A DNA stretch of 54,191 bases. Origin: Clostridium sp. GTDB lineage: Bacteria; Bacillota; Clostridia; Oscillospirales; Ruminococcaceae. A model generated the notes under the pieces. That model was not told the DNA's origin. It saw only the letters and a program-made list of their open reading frames with translations, and did not search any database. Positions 1 through 10,400 of the stretch are shown here, piece by piece. Location: assembly GCA_023664445.1 (NCBI GenBank), contig JAMPFN010000011.1:1-54191 (forward strand), in the 5' to 3' direction. Within the stretch, counting starts at the first letter, position 1. Each line of letters begins with the position of its first letter. The translations under genes were made by a program, and so were the position numbers.

Positions 1-56
1 TGGTCTCCCCGCTGGGGAGGTGTCACGAAGTGACAGAGGGGCTGACCGACAGACCG
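1..56. repeat. Short intergenic repeat with two hairpins
   Basis: Two small perfect hairpins follow each other: CTCCCC (5-10) with GGGGAG (14-19), and TGTCAC (21-26) with GTGACA (30-35). GC-rich tandem hairpins of this style are common dispersed intergenic units in Clostridia. It lies downstream of sbcC and abuts a second repeat at 57. It has no T-tract on either strand, so it is not an obvious terminator. It may continue left of the window. Confidence 0.5.
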
Positions 57-134
57 GTATGTCTGCAAAAAATTGCCTTGTTCTCAGAAAAATCATGCTC
101 GAAAATCCGCACACTTTTCCTATGAGAACAACTT
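57..134 (-). repeat. Partial copy of the 163-bp palindromic MITE-like element
   Basis: This stretch nearly matches, in reverse orientation, one half of the complete element at 46649-46811. It carries the same core and ends in the same terminal sequence, CCTATGAGAACAACTT at 119-134. The other half of the element is missing and is replaced by the hairpin repeat at 1-56. It ends about 24 bp beyond the sbcC stop codon. An open frame read through it is a by-product of the repeat. Confidence 0.8.
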
Positions 135-157
135 CAGGATATTTATGCGGCGATTTA

Positions 158-2764
158 TTACAGCTTTATATCTATTTCGCTTCCGTTTGGCGTTTTGGTT
201 ACGACTATCTTTTTATCGATACGGCTTTTAAGCTCGTTTACATGAGAAATAATTCCGATAAGCCTTTTGCCGTCGGAAAGCTTTTCAAGAAGCGATACGG
301 CTTGACGCAGGGAATTATCGTCGAGCGTGCCGAAGCCTTCGTCTATAAACATGGAATCAAGGCGTATTCCTCCGTTGTTTTCCTGCACGACGTCGGAAAG
401 TCCCAGCGCAAGCGAAAGAGATGCCATAAAGCTTTCGCCTCCCGAAAGCGTGCTTATGTCCCTCCAATGCCCCGTATTTCTGTCGAGTACTTCAAGGTCA
501 AGCCCCGACTGCTGCTTTAGATTTTTTGCGGTATCTCGGCATCTTAAAACGAAGCAGTCTTCCGTCATAAGTCTGAGCCGCTTGTTTGCGCATGCAACGA
601 CACGCTTGAAATAATACTGCTGTACATACGCCTCGAATTTAAGCTTTGCCGTGCCGCCGCCCTTTTGTCCGCTGACGGTTTTGTAAATGTCCGCGATCAT
701 TCCCCATTCTTCACGGGCGTTTCCGACTTTTTTATTAAGCTTTTCAAGCGAGCCTATGACCTCCGAATTTATCTCGCGCCGTGTCTTTATTTGGGATATA
801 GTTTCGGCATATTGTTCGGTCTGTTTTGAAAGCTCCGATTTTTTGATCTCCTTTTCTTCAATGTTAACTGCCGTTTTGCCGTTTACCGAGGTTTCAAGTT
901 CCTTTATCGACGCTTCGGCAAGTTTATGCTCTGTACGGTATTTTTCAATTTCCTTTCGGGTTTGCCGTATTTCATCGGGAGAAAGCTTTGCCGCTTCGTA
1001 GCGTTCCATGCTTTCAAAGCCTTGTGCGGCAAGAGCGTTTTCAAACTCGCCGTAAAGCTTTTTGCTTTCTTCTTCAAGAATTTGCGATTCGTTTTCCAAA
1101 ACCTCCGCTCTTTCGGTAAGCCTGTCAAATTCACGCTGACAATCCGTGTGAAAATCAAGCGCCTTTTTGAGATCGTTTTCGATATCGGTTATTTCCGAAC
1201 GTATTTCCCGAAGCTTCGTCTTGACAGCTCTGATGTTGGATTTTTTCAGAAGCTCATTTTCCAAAAGCTCTTCCTCTGCTTTTTTCAGCGCATGGCACTC
1301 CTCCGAGCATTTTATATACAGATCGAGCGATTCGGCTGCCGACTTTTTCAGCTCGTCTATTTCTTCCTGTGTGGGGATATTGTCGGCTGCTTTAGCCGGA
1401 GAGGGGTGGTGAAGCGAGCCGCATACGGGACACGGCTCATTTTCCAAAAGCTCCTTTGCGAGTATTCCTGCCTGACCGTAAATAAATCTGTCGAACGCTT
1501 CGCGGTACGCCTTGTCCGTTACGGAGTTCTCGGCTTTGAGCTTAACAAGTTTTCCGCAAAGCCTTTTGTGGCTGTCCTGCACCTTTTCAAGCTTGTCAAA
1601 CAGCGGAAGCGTGTTTTCAAGGATAGTATATCTCTTTTTCAATCCGTCGATGCTTTCGGCGGCTTTTTGTGCGGATTCGAGTTTTGCGGCGGATTCCTTA
1701 AGTTTTATTTCGTGCTGCGCTTTTTTTGCCTTTGTAAGCTTCGATTCCTCCGCCTTTTTTTCGGCGGAAACGCGTTTTTCCTCCGTAAGCTTTTGCAGCG
1801 GATATATCCCTGATGTTTTTTCGGCATTTTTGAGCTTTTCCTTGGAAGTCCTTATGTATTCTTCGTTAGCCGTGAGCTTTTTCATTTCCTCACGCTTTGA
1901 CGAAAGCTCGGAGATCTTTTTGTTAAGCTCCCTGCATTCCGCTATATCTGCCGTAAGAGCTTCGGCTTCGGCAGCCGTTTTTTTGCGTTCTTCTTCAAGC
2001 TTGTCAAGCTTTTCGCCGCATTCCTTATGATATTCCGAAAGCCTTTTCAAATATTCCTCCGAGCATACCGGATCGGAAATATCAACGCCGTCAAGCATGC
2101 TGTCGTCGGCTTTTCCTCTGCTCATTTCGGAAATTATTTTTGAATTCAGCATTTTGACATTGCTTTCCAAAGAGGAATACATATCCTTGAGTTCAAGCTG
2201 AAACCTCTCGTATATCCCTGTATTGAAAAGACGCTGGAATATCTGCTTTCTGCTTGAGCTGTCCGCGCTGATTATTTTACGGAATTCTCCCTGCGCGATC
2301 ATTACCGTTTGAGAAAAATGCATAGCGTCAAGCCCGATTATTTCCTCTATCTTGCTTTTGACCTCGTCGTCCGAGGTATAGGTCGCATCGTTTGAAATGT
2401 CGTGAAGTTCCCTTGTCGGCAGAGAGGCAGTCGTACCCTCGCGTCCGTTTTTATATGCCCTTTCATAGGCGGGGGAACGTTTTATCTCGTAAATTTTGCC
2501 ATGCTGCTCGAATCTGAACTGCACATAGGTTTCGGCTGTCAGCGGAGCGAAATCCGAACGGAAGGAAGTTCCGCTTCTTCTTTCTCTGCCGCCGCTCGGC
2601 TCGCCGTAAAGGGCGAAAGATATCGCGTCGAATATAGTGGTCTTGCCCGACCCGGTATCGCCGGTTATCAGGAAAATTCCGTTTTCACCTATCTTTTCAA
2701 AGTCTATCTGCGTCACGTCCGCAAACGGTCCGAACGCGGACATGGTCAGTTTTAACGGTTTCAT
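158..2764 (-). CDS. sbcC: Exonuclease SbcC (Rad50-like ATPase)
   Basis: This 868-residue SMC/Rad50-family ATPase partners with SbcD to form the nuclease that opens hairpins and blocked DNA ends. Visible features are Walker A GDTGSGKT at residues 35-42, the Q-loop QGEF near 158, long coiled coils, a zinc hook CPVC at 445-448, the ABC signature LSGGE at 773 and Walker B FIDEGFGTLD near 806. It is somewhat shorter than many homologues, but both ATPase halves and the hook are intact. Its ATG overlaps the sbcD stop in an ATGA, so the two are translationally coupled. It is the last gene of the addB-addA-sbcD-sbcC operon. Confidence 0.95.
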   Translation of the reverse strand: MKPLKLTMSAFGPFADVTQIDFEKIGENGIFLITGDTGSGKTTIFDAISFALYGEPSGGRERRSGTSFRSDFAPLTAETYVQFRFEQHGKIYEIKRSPAYERAYKNGREGTTASLPTRELHDISNDATYTSDDEVKSKIEEIIGLDAMHFSQTVMIAQGEFRKIISADSSSRKQIFQRLFNTGIYERFQLELKDMYSSLESNVKMLNSKIISEMSRGKADDSMLDGVDISDPVCSEEYLKRLSEYHKECGEKLDKLEEERKKTAAEAEALTADIAECRELNKKISELSSKREEMKKLTANEEYIRTSKEKLKNAEKTSGIYPLQKLTEEKRVSAEKKAEESKLTKAKKAQHEIKLKESAAKLESAQKAAESIDGLKKRYTILENTLPLFDKLEKVQDSHKRLCGKLVKLKAENSVTDKAYREAFDRFIYGQAGILAKELLENEPCPVCGSLHHPSPAKAADNIPTQEEIDELKKSAAESLDLYIKCSEECHALKKAEEELLENELLKKSNIRAVKTKLREIRSEITDIENDLKKALDFHTDCQREFDRLTERAEVLENESQILEEESKKLYGEFENALAAQGFESMERYEAAKLSPDEIRQTRKEIEKYRTEHKLAEASIKELETSVNGKTAVNIEEKEIKKSELSKQTEQYAETISQIKTRREINSEVIGSLEKLNKKVGNAREEWGMIADIYKTVSGQKGGGTAKLKFEAYVQQYYFKRVVACANKRLRLMTEDCFVLRCRDTAKNLKQQSGLDLEVLDRNTGHWRDISTLSGGESFMASLSLALGLSDVVQENNGGIRLDSMFIDEGFGTLDDNSLRQAVSLLEKLSDGKRLIGIISHVNELKSRIDKKIVVTKTPNGSEIDIKL

Positions 2765-3873
2765 TTTTCCGCCTCCAGTCTGTCAAATATTTTTGTTACA
2801 AGCTCTGTCTGCGTATCGCTTGGGTATACGCCGTTGTTTTGGAATGCGTAAAACTTGCGGAAAATCTCCGCCGCCGTAAGACTGTCGGCTTTGAAGTCGG
2901 CTTCAACGTCGTACTCAAACTGCGTCTTTGAATTATCAACGCAGAATCTGAGCATGTTCGGGAATGTGCTTCTGAGCGTTATTCTCGCGTCAGGCGGAAC
3001 TATTTCATCCGTTACGACCGCTTTTATGTAATCCTCTGTGTATTCCATATCCATAAGCTCGTCGAGCGTACCCCTTGCGGTTCTTACGTCGTGAGGAAGT
3101 GTTACCGGAATTTGCGTTATTTCAATATCGTTCTTGCCTTTGATATCGGCTATGGTAAAGCTTTTTTTGTGCTCTTCCTCCGAAACGGAATATTTCAGCG
3201 GAGAGCCTGCATAGCGTATCGTTTCACGTCCGCACTTCTGCGCCTTGTGGAGATGCCCCAATGCCACGTAGTCAAAATCGTCGAAAACGCATGCGCTTAT
3301 GCTGTCAAGACCGCCGACGGCAAAATCCTCGGAATCGCATGTTACTCCGCCCGTTATAAACTGATGCGATACGATTATGTTTATGCGGCTTTTGTCTATG
3401 GGAGAATTTTCTATAACGGTTCTTACCGTGTCCTCATAGGTTTTTATGTCTGCATCGGGATAGAAAGGCTTTACCGCTCCCGGTTTCACAAACGGGAGAA
3501 GATGTATGGTTATGTTTTCGCCCTCGTCAAAGCTTTGCAGTATGCCCGAAAATCTGTCCGGAGCGTATATGCCCGAATGTCTGATAATTTCGGAGTAGTA
3601 TGATATTCTGCCTGCGGAATCGTGATTGCCGCTTATAAGCCATATTTTCTTTTTGAGTGCGGCGATACGGCTTATGAACGAATCGAACAGATTCATAGCC
3701 TCTGCCGACGGAGAGGGTTTATCGTAAATATCGCCGGCTATAAGTATACCGTCGCAGTTTTGATCTTCCGCCGTTTCAGCAGCCTGATCGAGTATATTTT
3801 TCTGATCCTCCAAAAGGCTGTATTCATTTAATTTTCTTCCGATATGCAGATCGGAAAGGTGAAGAAATCTCAT
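2761..3873 (-). CDS. sbcD: Exonuclease SbcD (Mre11-like phosphoesterase)
   Basis: This 370-residue calcineurin-like metallophosphoesterase is the nuclease subunit of SbcCD. The N-terminus has the metal-binding series SDLHIG (residues 7-12), GDIYDK near 47 and GNHDS near 82, followed by SHQF and GHLH. The C-terminal part is the capping domain. The start ATG overlaps the addA stop by 4 nt, and the 3' end overlaps sbcC by 4 nt. It is co-transcribed with addBA, so end resection by AddAB and end cleaning by SbcCD are made together. Confidence 0.95.
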   Translation of the reverse strand: MRFLHLSDLHIGRKLNEYSLLEDQKNILDQAAETAEDQNCDGILIAGDIYDKPSPSAEAMNLFDSFISRIAALKKKIWLISGNHDSAGRISYYSEIIRHSGIYAPDRFSGILQSFDEGENITIHLLPFVKPGAVKPFYPDADIKTYEDTVRTVIENSPIDKSRINIIVSHQFITGGVTCDSEDFAVGGLDSISACVFDDFDYVALGHLHKAQKCGRETIRYAGSPLKYSVSEEEHKKSFTIADIKGKNDIEITQIPVTLPHDVRTARGTLDELMDMEYTEDYIKAVVTDEIVPPDARITLRSTFPNMLRFCVDNSKTQFEYDVEADFKADSLTAAEIFRKFYAFQNNGVYPSDTQTELVTKIFDRLEAEK

Positions 3874-6800
3874 GCTTTTTCCTCCGTTATTTCAACTTCC
3901 GTTTTTTTGTAAAACGAGTATATGATCGCTTTTTTTACAGGTTTTTCCTCCGTTTTTTCAAGGGCTCTTTTGTAAAGCGAAAGCTGTCCCGAATAACGCC
4001 TTGAAAGTTCGTTTACGTCCGAAACGCGGTCTGTCTTGTAATCGACAAGTATAAGGTGATCCTCAAATTCAAGCGTCATATCTATTATTCCGTTTATCAT
4101 TCCCGAAGTGTTTTTATATTCTTCTCCAAGCTCTCCGCCCGGGTCGAGATCGTTTATGCTGATGAGAAATTTTTTCTCCCTGTGTACTTTAATGCAGCTT
4201 TTTACCGCTTTGAAAATATCGGAGCGCAAAAAAGCCTCAACGTCCTCGTACTTTATACATTCCTTTTGCTTTTTGGTAAGATATCCGGTATTGTAAAGCC
4301 TGTTCAGTTCGCGGTCTATGTCCGTTTCAAGCAGATAGAGATCGGCAAACTGTAAAAATCTGTGGAGCGCAGTTCCCTTTTCGGCAGGGGTAAGACTTGA
4401 TTCCCGTGCAAATTCGGGACGTTTAAGCTGCGTTTCAAAATCGTCGTCTTTTTTTGAAACATCCGAAACGGAAAGCTTTGCCGTAAGCTTTGAAAACGAC
4501 ATATCATATTCAAAAGAGAACATGCCGCAGAGCCGTTTTACCATATCTGTATCTGCGGAGCTTCGCTCGGATATGCTGCGGATCTCATCTTCGGCGTCGG
4601 TATGAGGCACGCACGTTTCATATTCTATATCAAAGTCATTGTCGTAGCGGAAGCTTTCGTTTATTTCAAAAATTTCCCTAAGCTTCGCGGATTTGCTGTG
4701 GGAGATAAGGCACATAAGGATCCAATCCTGCATACAGCTTGCGCTCGACGTGAGAGACGCGTCGATCCCCTTTTGAGCGTATATGGCTTTGGCGTATTTC
4801 TGCGCCTTGTTTTGTTCGGTACTGCTTGTACTCATTGTCAGGAAAAGCCGTTCCTTTGCGCGCGTCATGGCAACATAAAGAAGCCTCATTTCCTCGCTGA
4901 TAAAATTCATACGGTTTTGCGCGTTTATCACCTCATAGGCAAGTGAGGGATATCTTTCATATTTTTGCGTATCCTGAAGTCTGAATCCCAGTCCAAGCTC
5001 ATATGAAAACTGAAAAGCGCCGGCGCTGTCCATGGTGTTGAAGCGCGTATTTGTTCCGACAATAAACACAAACGGAAATTCAAGTCCCTTTGAGCCGTGC
5101 ATGGTCTTTATTGCAACAGCGTTTTCAGAGCCGTGAGGATCGTGCGCGGTTTGAAGATCGCCTCCCGAATCCATGACGCTGTCAATGAAGCGCAAAAATC
5201 CCGTAAGACCTCCGTCTGAATTTTTTTCGTAATTGCCTGCGTATTCGAGCAGCATTCTAAGATTTGCTTTTTTTCTTTCGGCGTCGCCGTAAAGCTGCAT
5301 GACCGACATAAAATCCGTGCTGTCATAAATTTTTCTTATGAGTTCCTGAAGCGTACACGCTCCTGCCTGAAGTCTGAAAGCCGTTATGCTGCTGTGAAGT
5401 ATCTTTGCTTTTTCCATAAGCTCACCCTCAAAAACAGGCTCGGAGCCGTTCAGACCAAGACCGTCGCAAAGGTTGAGATACAGACTCGATTTTTTGTCGA
5501 TAAGTCTTATCTTTGCCGCGTCGTCGGGCGTGAACATGAACATCGGAGAAAGCATTACGGACATAAGCGGCGTGTCAAGAAGCGGATTATCCGTAACTTT
5601 CAGGATATTTATAAGCACGGCTATTTCTCTTGCTTTGAGATATCCCGATTCCGCGCTGCCTTCCGACATGATCCCAAGCTTTTCAAGTTCGTCCGAATAA
5701 AGCTTCATTTTCTTTTTATTTCTCATAAGAATGCAGAAATCGCTCATCTTACATGGGCGGAAGCCTTTTCCACCGTCCGTGCTGACAGGCGCGCCGTCTT
5801 TCAGCATTTGCGATATCTTGTGCGCAACATGCCTTGCTTCGGAATTTTCAGGGGAGCCGTCCTTGCTGTCAAAAAGCATGACAACGGGTTTTCTTTCTGC
5901 GCTGAAAAACGACGCGCCCCTATAAAGATATTCATCTTCGGTGTAGTCGATATCGCCGCAGCCGCGGCTCATGATACAGCTGAAAATGTAGTTTGAGAAG
6001 TCGATGACTCCGTCTGAGCTTCTGAAATTTTTGCTGAGCCTTACAGATGAAATTCCGGCGTTCCCTTTTTTATAAGGTACGGAACTATCGAGCGCGTTTA
6101 TAAAATTTCTCGGATCGGCAAGTCTGAAACGATAGATAGCCTGTTTTACATCTCCCACAAAAAACAGATTGCTGCCGTATTTTTCCGCATCGCCGCCTTT
6201 TGAAAGCAAACGGAATATCATGTCCTGCTTATTGTTTGAGTCCTGAAATTCGTCGATCATGATGATCTCATAGTAGTCGGAAAGCTCGTCGGCAAGCGGC
6301 GTTTTTTGGATCGTTCCGTCCTCTTGGATATCGGCAAGGAGCGTAAGCGTCAGGCTTTCGGCGTCGCTGAAGCTTATGGCATTTTTACTTTCCTTTATCC
6401 TTGAATGCTCTGCCGAAAACGACTTCATAAAAGCCGATACCGCTTTTATTACCTCGAGGCTTCTTTCCCTGTCCTCTTCGGCGTAGTGAAAGATATCGGA
6501 CCGCTTTGCAAGGCTGCCGATAAGCTTTTTGTATCTTTTTCTGCATGCCATGATAAAGCTTCTTATATCCCTGTCGTCATTTTTCCGCACACTCGGAAAG
6601 TTTGCGAACTCCATGTCCGATATCAGATCGCTGAATCCTGCGAAATCCTTTTCTCTAAAATGTCTGACAGCATTTTCAAACGACATGCTCTCTGATTCGA
6701 TCAATTCAAGAACACGCTCGTTATCAAGCTTTTTAGCGGCGTTCAGGGCTGATTTAAAATCGTTTCCGCATGAGATTATATCGTTTTCAAGAAGCTCCGC

Positions 6801-7418
6801 GCATGCGTATTCGTATGTCCTGTCGGTATATTTCTTTTCCGCATTGTCAAGCCAAAGCTCAAAAAACGGTACTGACGAGATCTTTTCATAGAGTTCATAT
6901 ACCATAGCTTCAAGCATATCGTCGTTTGTTTTGCAGAAATTGTTTCTTAGAATACGCATTTCATCGGGACGGTCACTATAAAAATACCCGGACACATTTT
7001 TATATGCCTGCATCTGTAATGTTTTGTCCTCGGTGGGTTCTATTACTCTGAATGACGATGAAAGGGAAAGCTGAGAAATATTGCTTCTTAGCAGATCTAT
7101 GCAGAAAGAGGTTATTGTTGCTATCGACGCGCAGCCAAGCATTGATATCTGCCTTGAAAGCCAGACGTTTTCGGGATTTTTTTCCGACAGAGCCGAAAGC
7201 GATGACGAAAGCCTTTGTTTCATTTCAGCGGCGGCGTCCCTTGTGAATGTCGCTATGATCATTTTCTCAACGGGTATCCGCTTTTTATTGTCCGCAATTA
7301 TTTTAAGAAGCCTTTCGACTAAAACGGCGGTTTTTCCGCTTCCCGCAGCGGCAGATACGATAACGGAGCAGCCTTCGGCATCGATAGCTTTTTTCTGATC
7401 GTCAGTCCAGTTTCTCAT
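3870..7418 (-). CDS. addA: ATP-dependent helicase/nuclease subunit A (AddA)
   Basis: This 1182-residue UvrD/RecB-type helicase with a C-terminal nuclease resects double-strand breaks as a heterodimer with AddB. Visible motifs are Walker A GSGKT at 26-30, motif II DEFQDSN at 389-395, a C-terminal helicase motif around MRLLYVAMTRAKERL, and the RecB-family nuclease motif LVDYKTD at about 1124. Length matches the family (about 1200 residues). Its ATG lies 17 nt inside the 3' end of addB. No frameshift or missing motif is seen. Confidence 0.97.
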   Translation of the reverse strand: MRNWTDDQKKAIDAEGCSVIVSAAAGSGKTAVLVERLLKIIADNKKRIPVEKMIIATFTRDAAAEMKQRLSSSLSALSEKNPENVWLSRQISMLGCASIATITSFCIDLLRSNISQLSLSSSFRVIEPTEDKTLQMQAYKNVSGYFYSDRPDEMRILRNNFCKTNDDMLEAMVYELYEKISSVPFFELWLDNAEKKYTDRTYEYACAELLENDIISCGNDFKSALNAAKKLDNERVLELIESESMSFENAVRHFREKDFAGFSDLISDMEFANFPSVRKNDDRDIRSFIMACRKRYKKLIGSLAKRSDIFHYAEEDRERSLEVIKAVSAFMKSFSAEHSRIKESKNAISFSDAESLTLTLLADIQEDGTIQKTPLADELSDYYEIIMIDEFQDSNNKQDMIFRLLSKGGDAEKYGSNLFFVGDVKQAIYRFRLADPRNFINALDSSVPYKKGNAGISSVRLSKNFRSSDGVIDFSNYIFSCIMSRGCGDIDYTEDEYLYRGASFFSAERKPVVMLFDSKDGSPENSEARHVAHKISQMLKDGAPVSTDGGKGFRPCKMSDFCILMRNKKKMKLYSDELEKLGIMSEGSAESGYLKAREIAVLINILKVTDNPLLDTPLMSVMLSPMFMFTPDDAAKIRLIDKKSSLYLNLCDGLGLNGSEPVFEGELMEKAKILHSSITAFRLQAGACTLQELIRKIYDSTDFMSVMQLYGDAERKKANLRMLLEYAGNYEKNSDGGLTGFLRFIDSVMDSGGDLQTAHDPHGSENAVAIKTMHGSKGLEFPFVFIVGTNTRFNTMDSAGAFQFSYELGLGFRLQDTQKYERYPSLAYEVINAQNRMNFISEEMRLLYVAMTRAKERLFLTMSTSSTEQNKAQKYAKAIYAQKGIDASLTSSASCMQDWILMCLISHSKSAKLREIFEINESFRYDNDFDIEYETCVPHTDAEDEIRSISERSSADTDMVKRLCGMFSFEYDMSFSKLTAKLSVSDVSKKDDDFETQLKRPEFARESSLTPAEKGTALHRFLQFADLYLLETDIDRELNRLYNTGYLTKKQKECIKYEDVEAFLRSDIFKAVKSCIKVHREKKFLISINDLDPGGELGEEYKNTSGMINGIIDMTLEFEDHLILVDYKTDRVSDVNELSRRYSGQLSLYKRALEKTEEKPVKKAIIYSFYKKTEVEITEEKA

Positions 7419-10400
7419 CGTTCTCGCCCCCTATAATGTTCATCATGATATCTTCCGCGTCGTCTTCGGGAGAATCGTATTCTTTTATCGGCATGTTTCC
7501 GCATACCGACCAGTAATCGCAGTATCTGCACGGCGGCTTGTCGTCTGTTACAAACGGCACAGCCTCTATTTTGCCCCTGTAAAGCTCGTCGCACATTTTC
7601 AGAAGCGTTTCGTCCGTGTATTTTCTTAGCTTCTCAAAGCTGTCGGAGCTTATACAGGAAGAGCCTTTTGCTGTCAGGAGCGTTTGCGTACCGTCTTCTG
7701 AAGCGACAGCCTCCGCAGGGATAAACACGCCCTTTATTTCATTTTCCATAGCGTTTAGGACTGCCGTGTCGTCAAGCAGGATACCGTTCATTTTGTAGTG
7801 ATCGTTCAAATGGCTTTTGACAATATCCTTACTGTTTCGCTTGAGGTTGCACGGCGCGCCTCCCGATGGCAGGTAAAGCACTCCCGCAGGCTGACTTCCG
7901 CTGAATCTTCCGTTTTTTCCTGTCACGGAGAAGAGATATAAAAGCATCTGCATGTTAAGTCCGTAGAGCAGAGAAGCCATTGAAAATGTCCTGTGACCTG
8001 TCTTATAGTCTATAACTCTAAGATATTTTTTTCCGTCATTTTCATAGATATCGACTCTGTCCACAATACCCGTCAGATATATCTCGATGCCGTTTTCCGT
8101 TTTTAGAACAGGCTCGTTTCTTCCGTTTGTTATGTCAAGCTCAAAGGCTGCCGGACGAAATTCCGACTGTCCGAGTTCTGTTTTCAAATGCTCTATAAGC
8201 GTTTCAATATTTGATGAGATCGCTTCGAGTGAAGCGTTGATGTCCGGCATATCAGCCGCGTCTTTTCCGAAAGTTTCATTTAAAAATTCCTCGGTGCATT
8301 TTTTCGTTAAATTCTTTATCTGTTCATGAGTTATATTGTCAAATTCCTCCTTTGTGCCGCAGGAACTCAATATGACCTCCAGACAGCGGTGAGTGAGATT
8401 TCCCTCTCCTATGCGGTCTATGACCCGTTTTCTTCTTGATTTCAGCCTAAGACCTGTGCGGCAGAAATATTTAAAATGGCAGGTGTTGTATTCGTCTATG
8501 GCGGTTGCCGAAAGATTCAGCCTTTGAGAATAAAGCTCTTTCATAAGCGCGCTGTCGTTTACAAAAAGCGTCTTTTCAAAGCTTGCGCTTTCAAGATATT
8601 TTATACGCGCTCCATAGTCGCCTGTATTTTCAAGCGCCTTTCTTATGCTTTCCGTTTCGCGGCTTCCCTCGGAAAAATATCGTATAAGATTGATGTATGC
8701 CGCTTTCGGAGTTGAACTGTAATATATAAGTCCGCGGCTTTCGGCAGTCGATGTTATATCGTTTTCAAACATGTCGGATATGCGCTTTAAAATGCCTGAC
8801 GGATATCTGTGGCTTCCCGAATTATCCGCAAGAGGATACGTTATATAAAGCCGCTCCGAGGCATGGGTAAGCGCTTTGTATACTATAAGCTTTTCATCGG
8901 CGATAAGTTCCTCGTTGGTTCTTGAAATGCTTATGCCCGACTTTTCAAAAAGCAGCTTGTCCTTTTCGTTCAGAAGCCCCGTTTTAACGATGCCTGCGGG
9001 GAAATATCCGTCGTTTGCTCCGGCTATGAATATTACTTTCGGGTTGTTTGGTCTTGCGGTTTCGGCAGGCGATATCTTGACGCCGTCAAGCGTCTGCGGC
9101 GGAACGGAATAGGCAATGTGTCTTGTCATCATGTCAAACAGTCCGGCAAATTCAGAAATGGACATTTCACCGCCTATTTCGGATATCGTATCGAGAATAT
9201 CGGTGAATATTCCCCATATTCTTTTGAATTCTTTTGCATAATGTACCATGTCCTGTTCTTTGAATTCGTTTATGATACCGCCTATTCTTTTCTGCGCTTC
9301 CTGCTTTGTGATAAAATCAAAGACGGATCTGCATATACTTTTGCAGTCGGCGTTCACGCACTTTTGCCTTAGCTTTGAAAGCGGTTCGATTATTTCTTTT
9401 CTTGTCTGCTCGGCAAACGGATGCTCGTCGATTCCGGAAACAAAAGGCTCCGACCATTTTTTACCGTCGATATCCCATTCAAAGCAGTAGTTTTCCAGAT
9501 CGGCAACACGCGGCAGCGATATTCCGCAAAGATGTGTTTTAGCGTATCTGAATATCATTTCGGAGGAGAAGTTTTTTTCTGAGATCGCTCCGATGATCCC
9601 CGAAACATATTGCATTATCGACGTATGCATGACGCCCTTTTTCACGTCCATGCTATACGGTATGTCATACTTTTCAAACGCGGCCTCAAATATGTATGTA
9701 TATTCCGAAAGCTGACGTGACATTACCGAAAAATCGCTGTATCTGTATCCTTGCTCGCGCACAAGACGCTTTATTTCCGAGCATATAAAGTCAGCTTCCT
9801 CATAAAGCTCTGCGCATTGTATTACGCTGATATTTTCCGCCTTTTTCCTGTGCTTTATATTATTGCGGAAAATATTCATGTTGAGATGCTCAAGATCGTG
9901 ATATTTGTATTTGAGCGGTTTTTCGAGGGTCTGCGTTTCAATGGAAACGCCGTACTTTTTAGCGATATGATAAAATTTTTTCCATGTGTTTTTTACCGAA
10001 TCGAAAATGCCGCTGCGGTTATTGTCCTTATCGTCGATACGAAGAGATATAAAAACGTTTTCCGCCTGTGATATCGCGGCTTCGATGATCTGATACTCAT
10101 CTCCCGTAAAGCTTTCAAATTCATCAAAGAAAACGTTTTTTTCCTTGAAAAATCCGTTCATTTCCGATATTGCCGCCGCTTCGGAAATATCGGTAAGGCT
10201 GTCTTTAAGACCGCTGTCCGCAAGCATTTTGTCATAGGCGTAATATATGAGCGAAATGTCTGATATTTTATCCGAGAGCGTCGTATCCTCGGCGGTCATT
10301 TTAGCTGTGAAATCGTCGGCGCTTATTCCGCTCTGACGCAGTTCCGAAACGATATCGAGCGCGTCCGTGACAAAATCGGGCCTTGACGCCTGCTTCACAA

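Noticed and set aside
20..520. 166-residue forward frame at the left end
   Set aside because: It reads through two repeats and then the antisense strand of sbcC; the same peptide string occurs in the other MITE copy at 46741, so it is repeat-derived.
926..1813. 295-residue frame opposite sbcC
   Set aside because: A Phe/Leu/Arg-rich shadow of Glu/Lys-rich coiled coil on the opposite strand.
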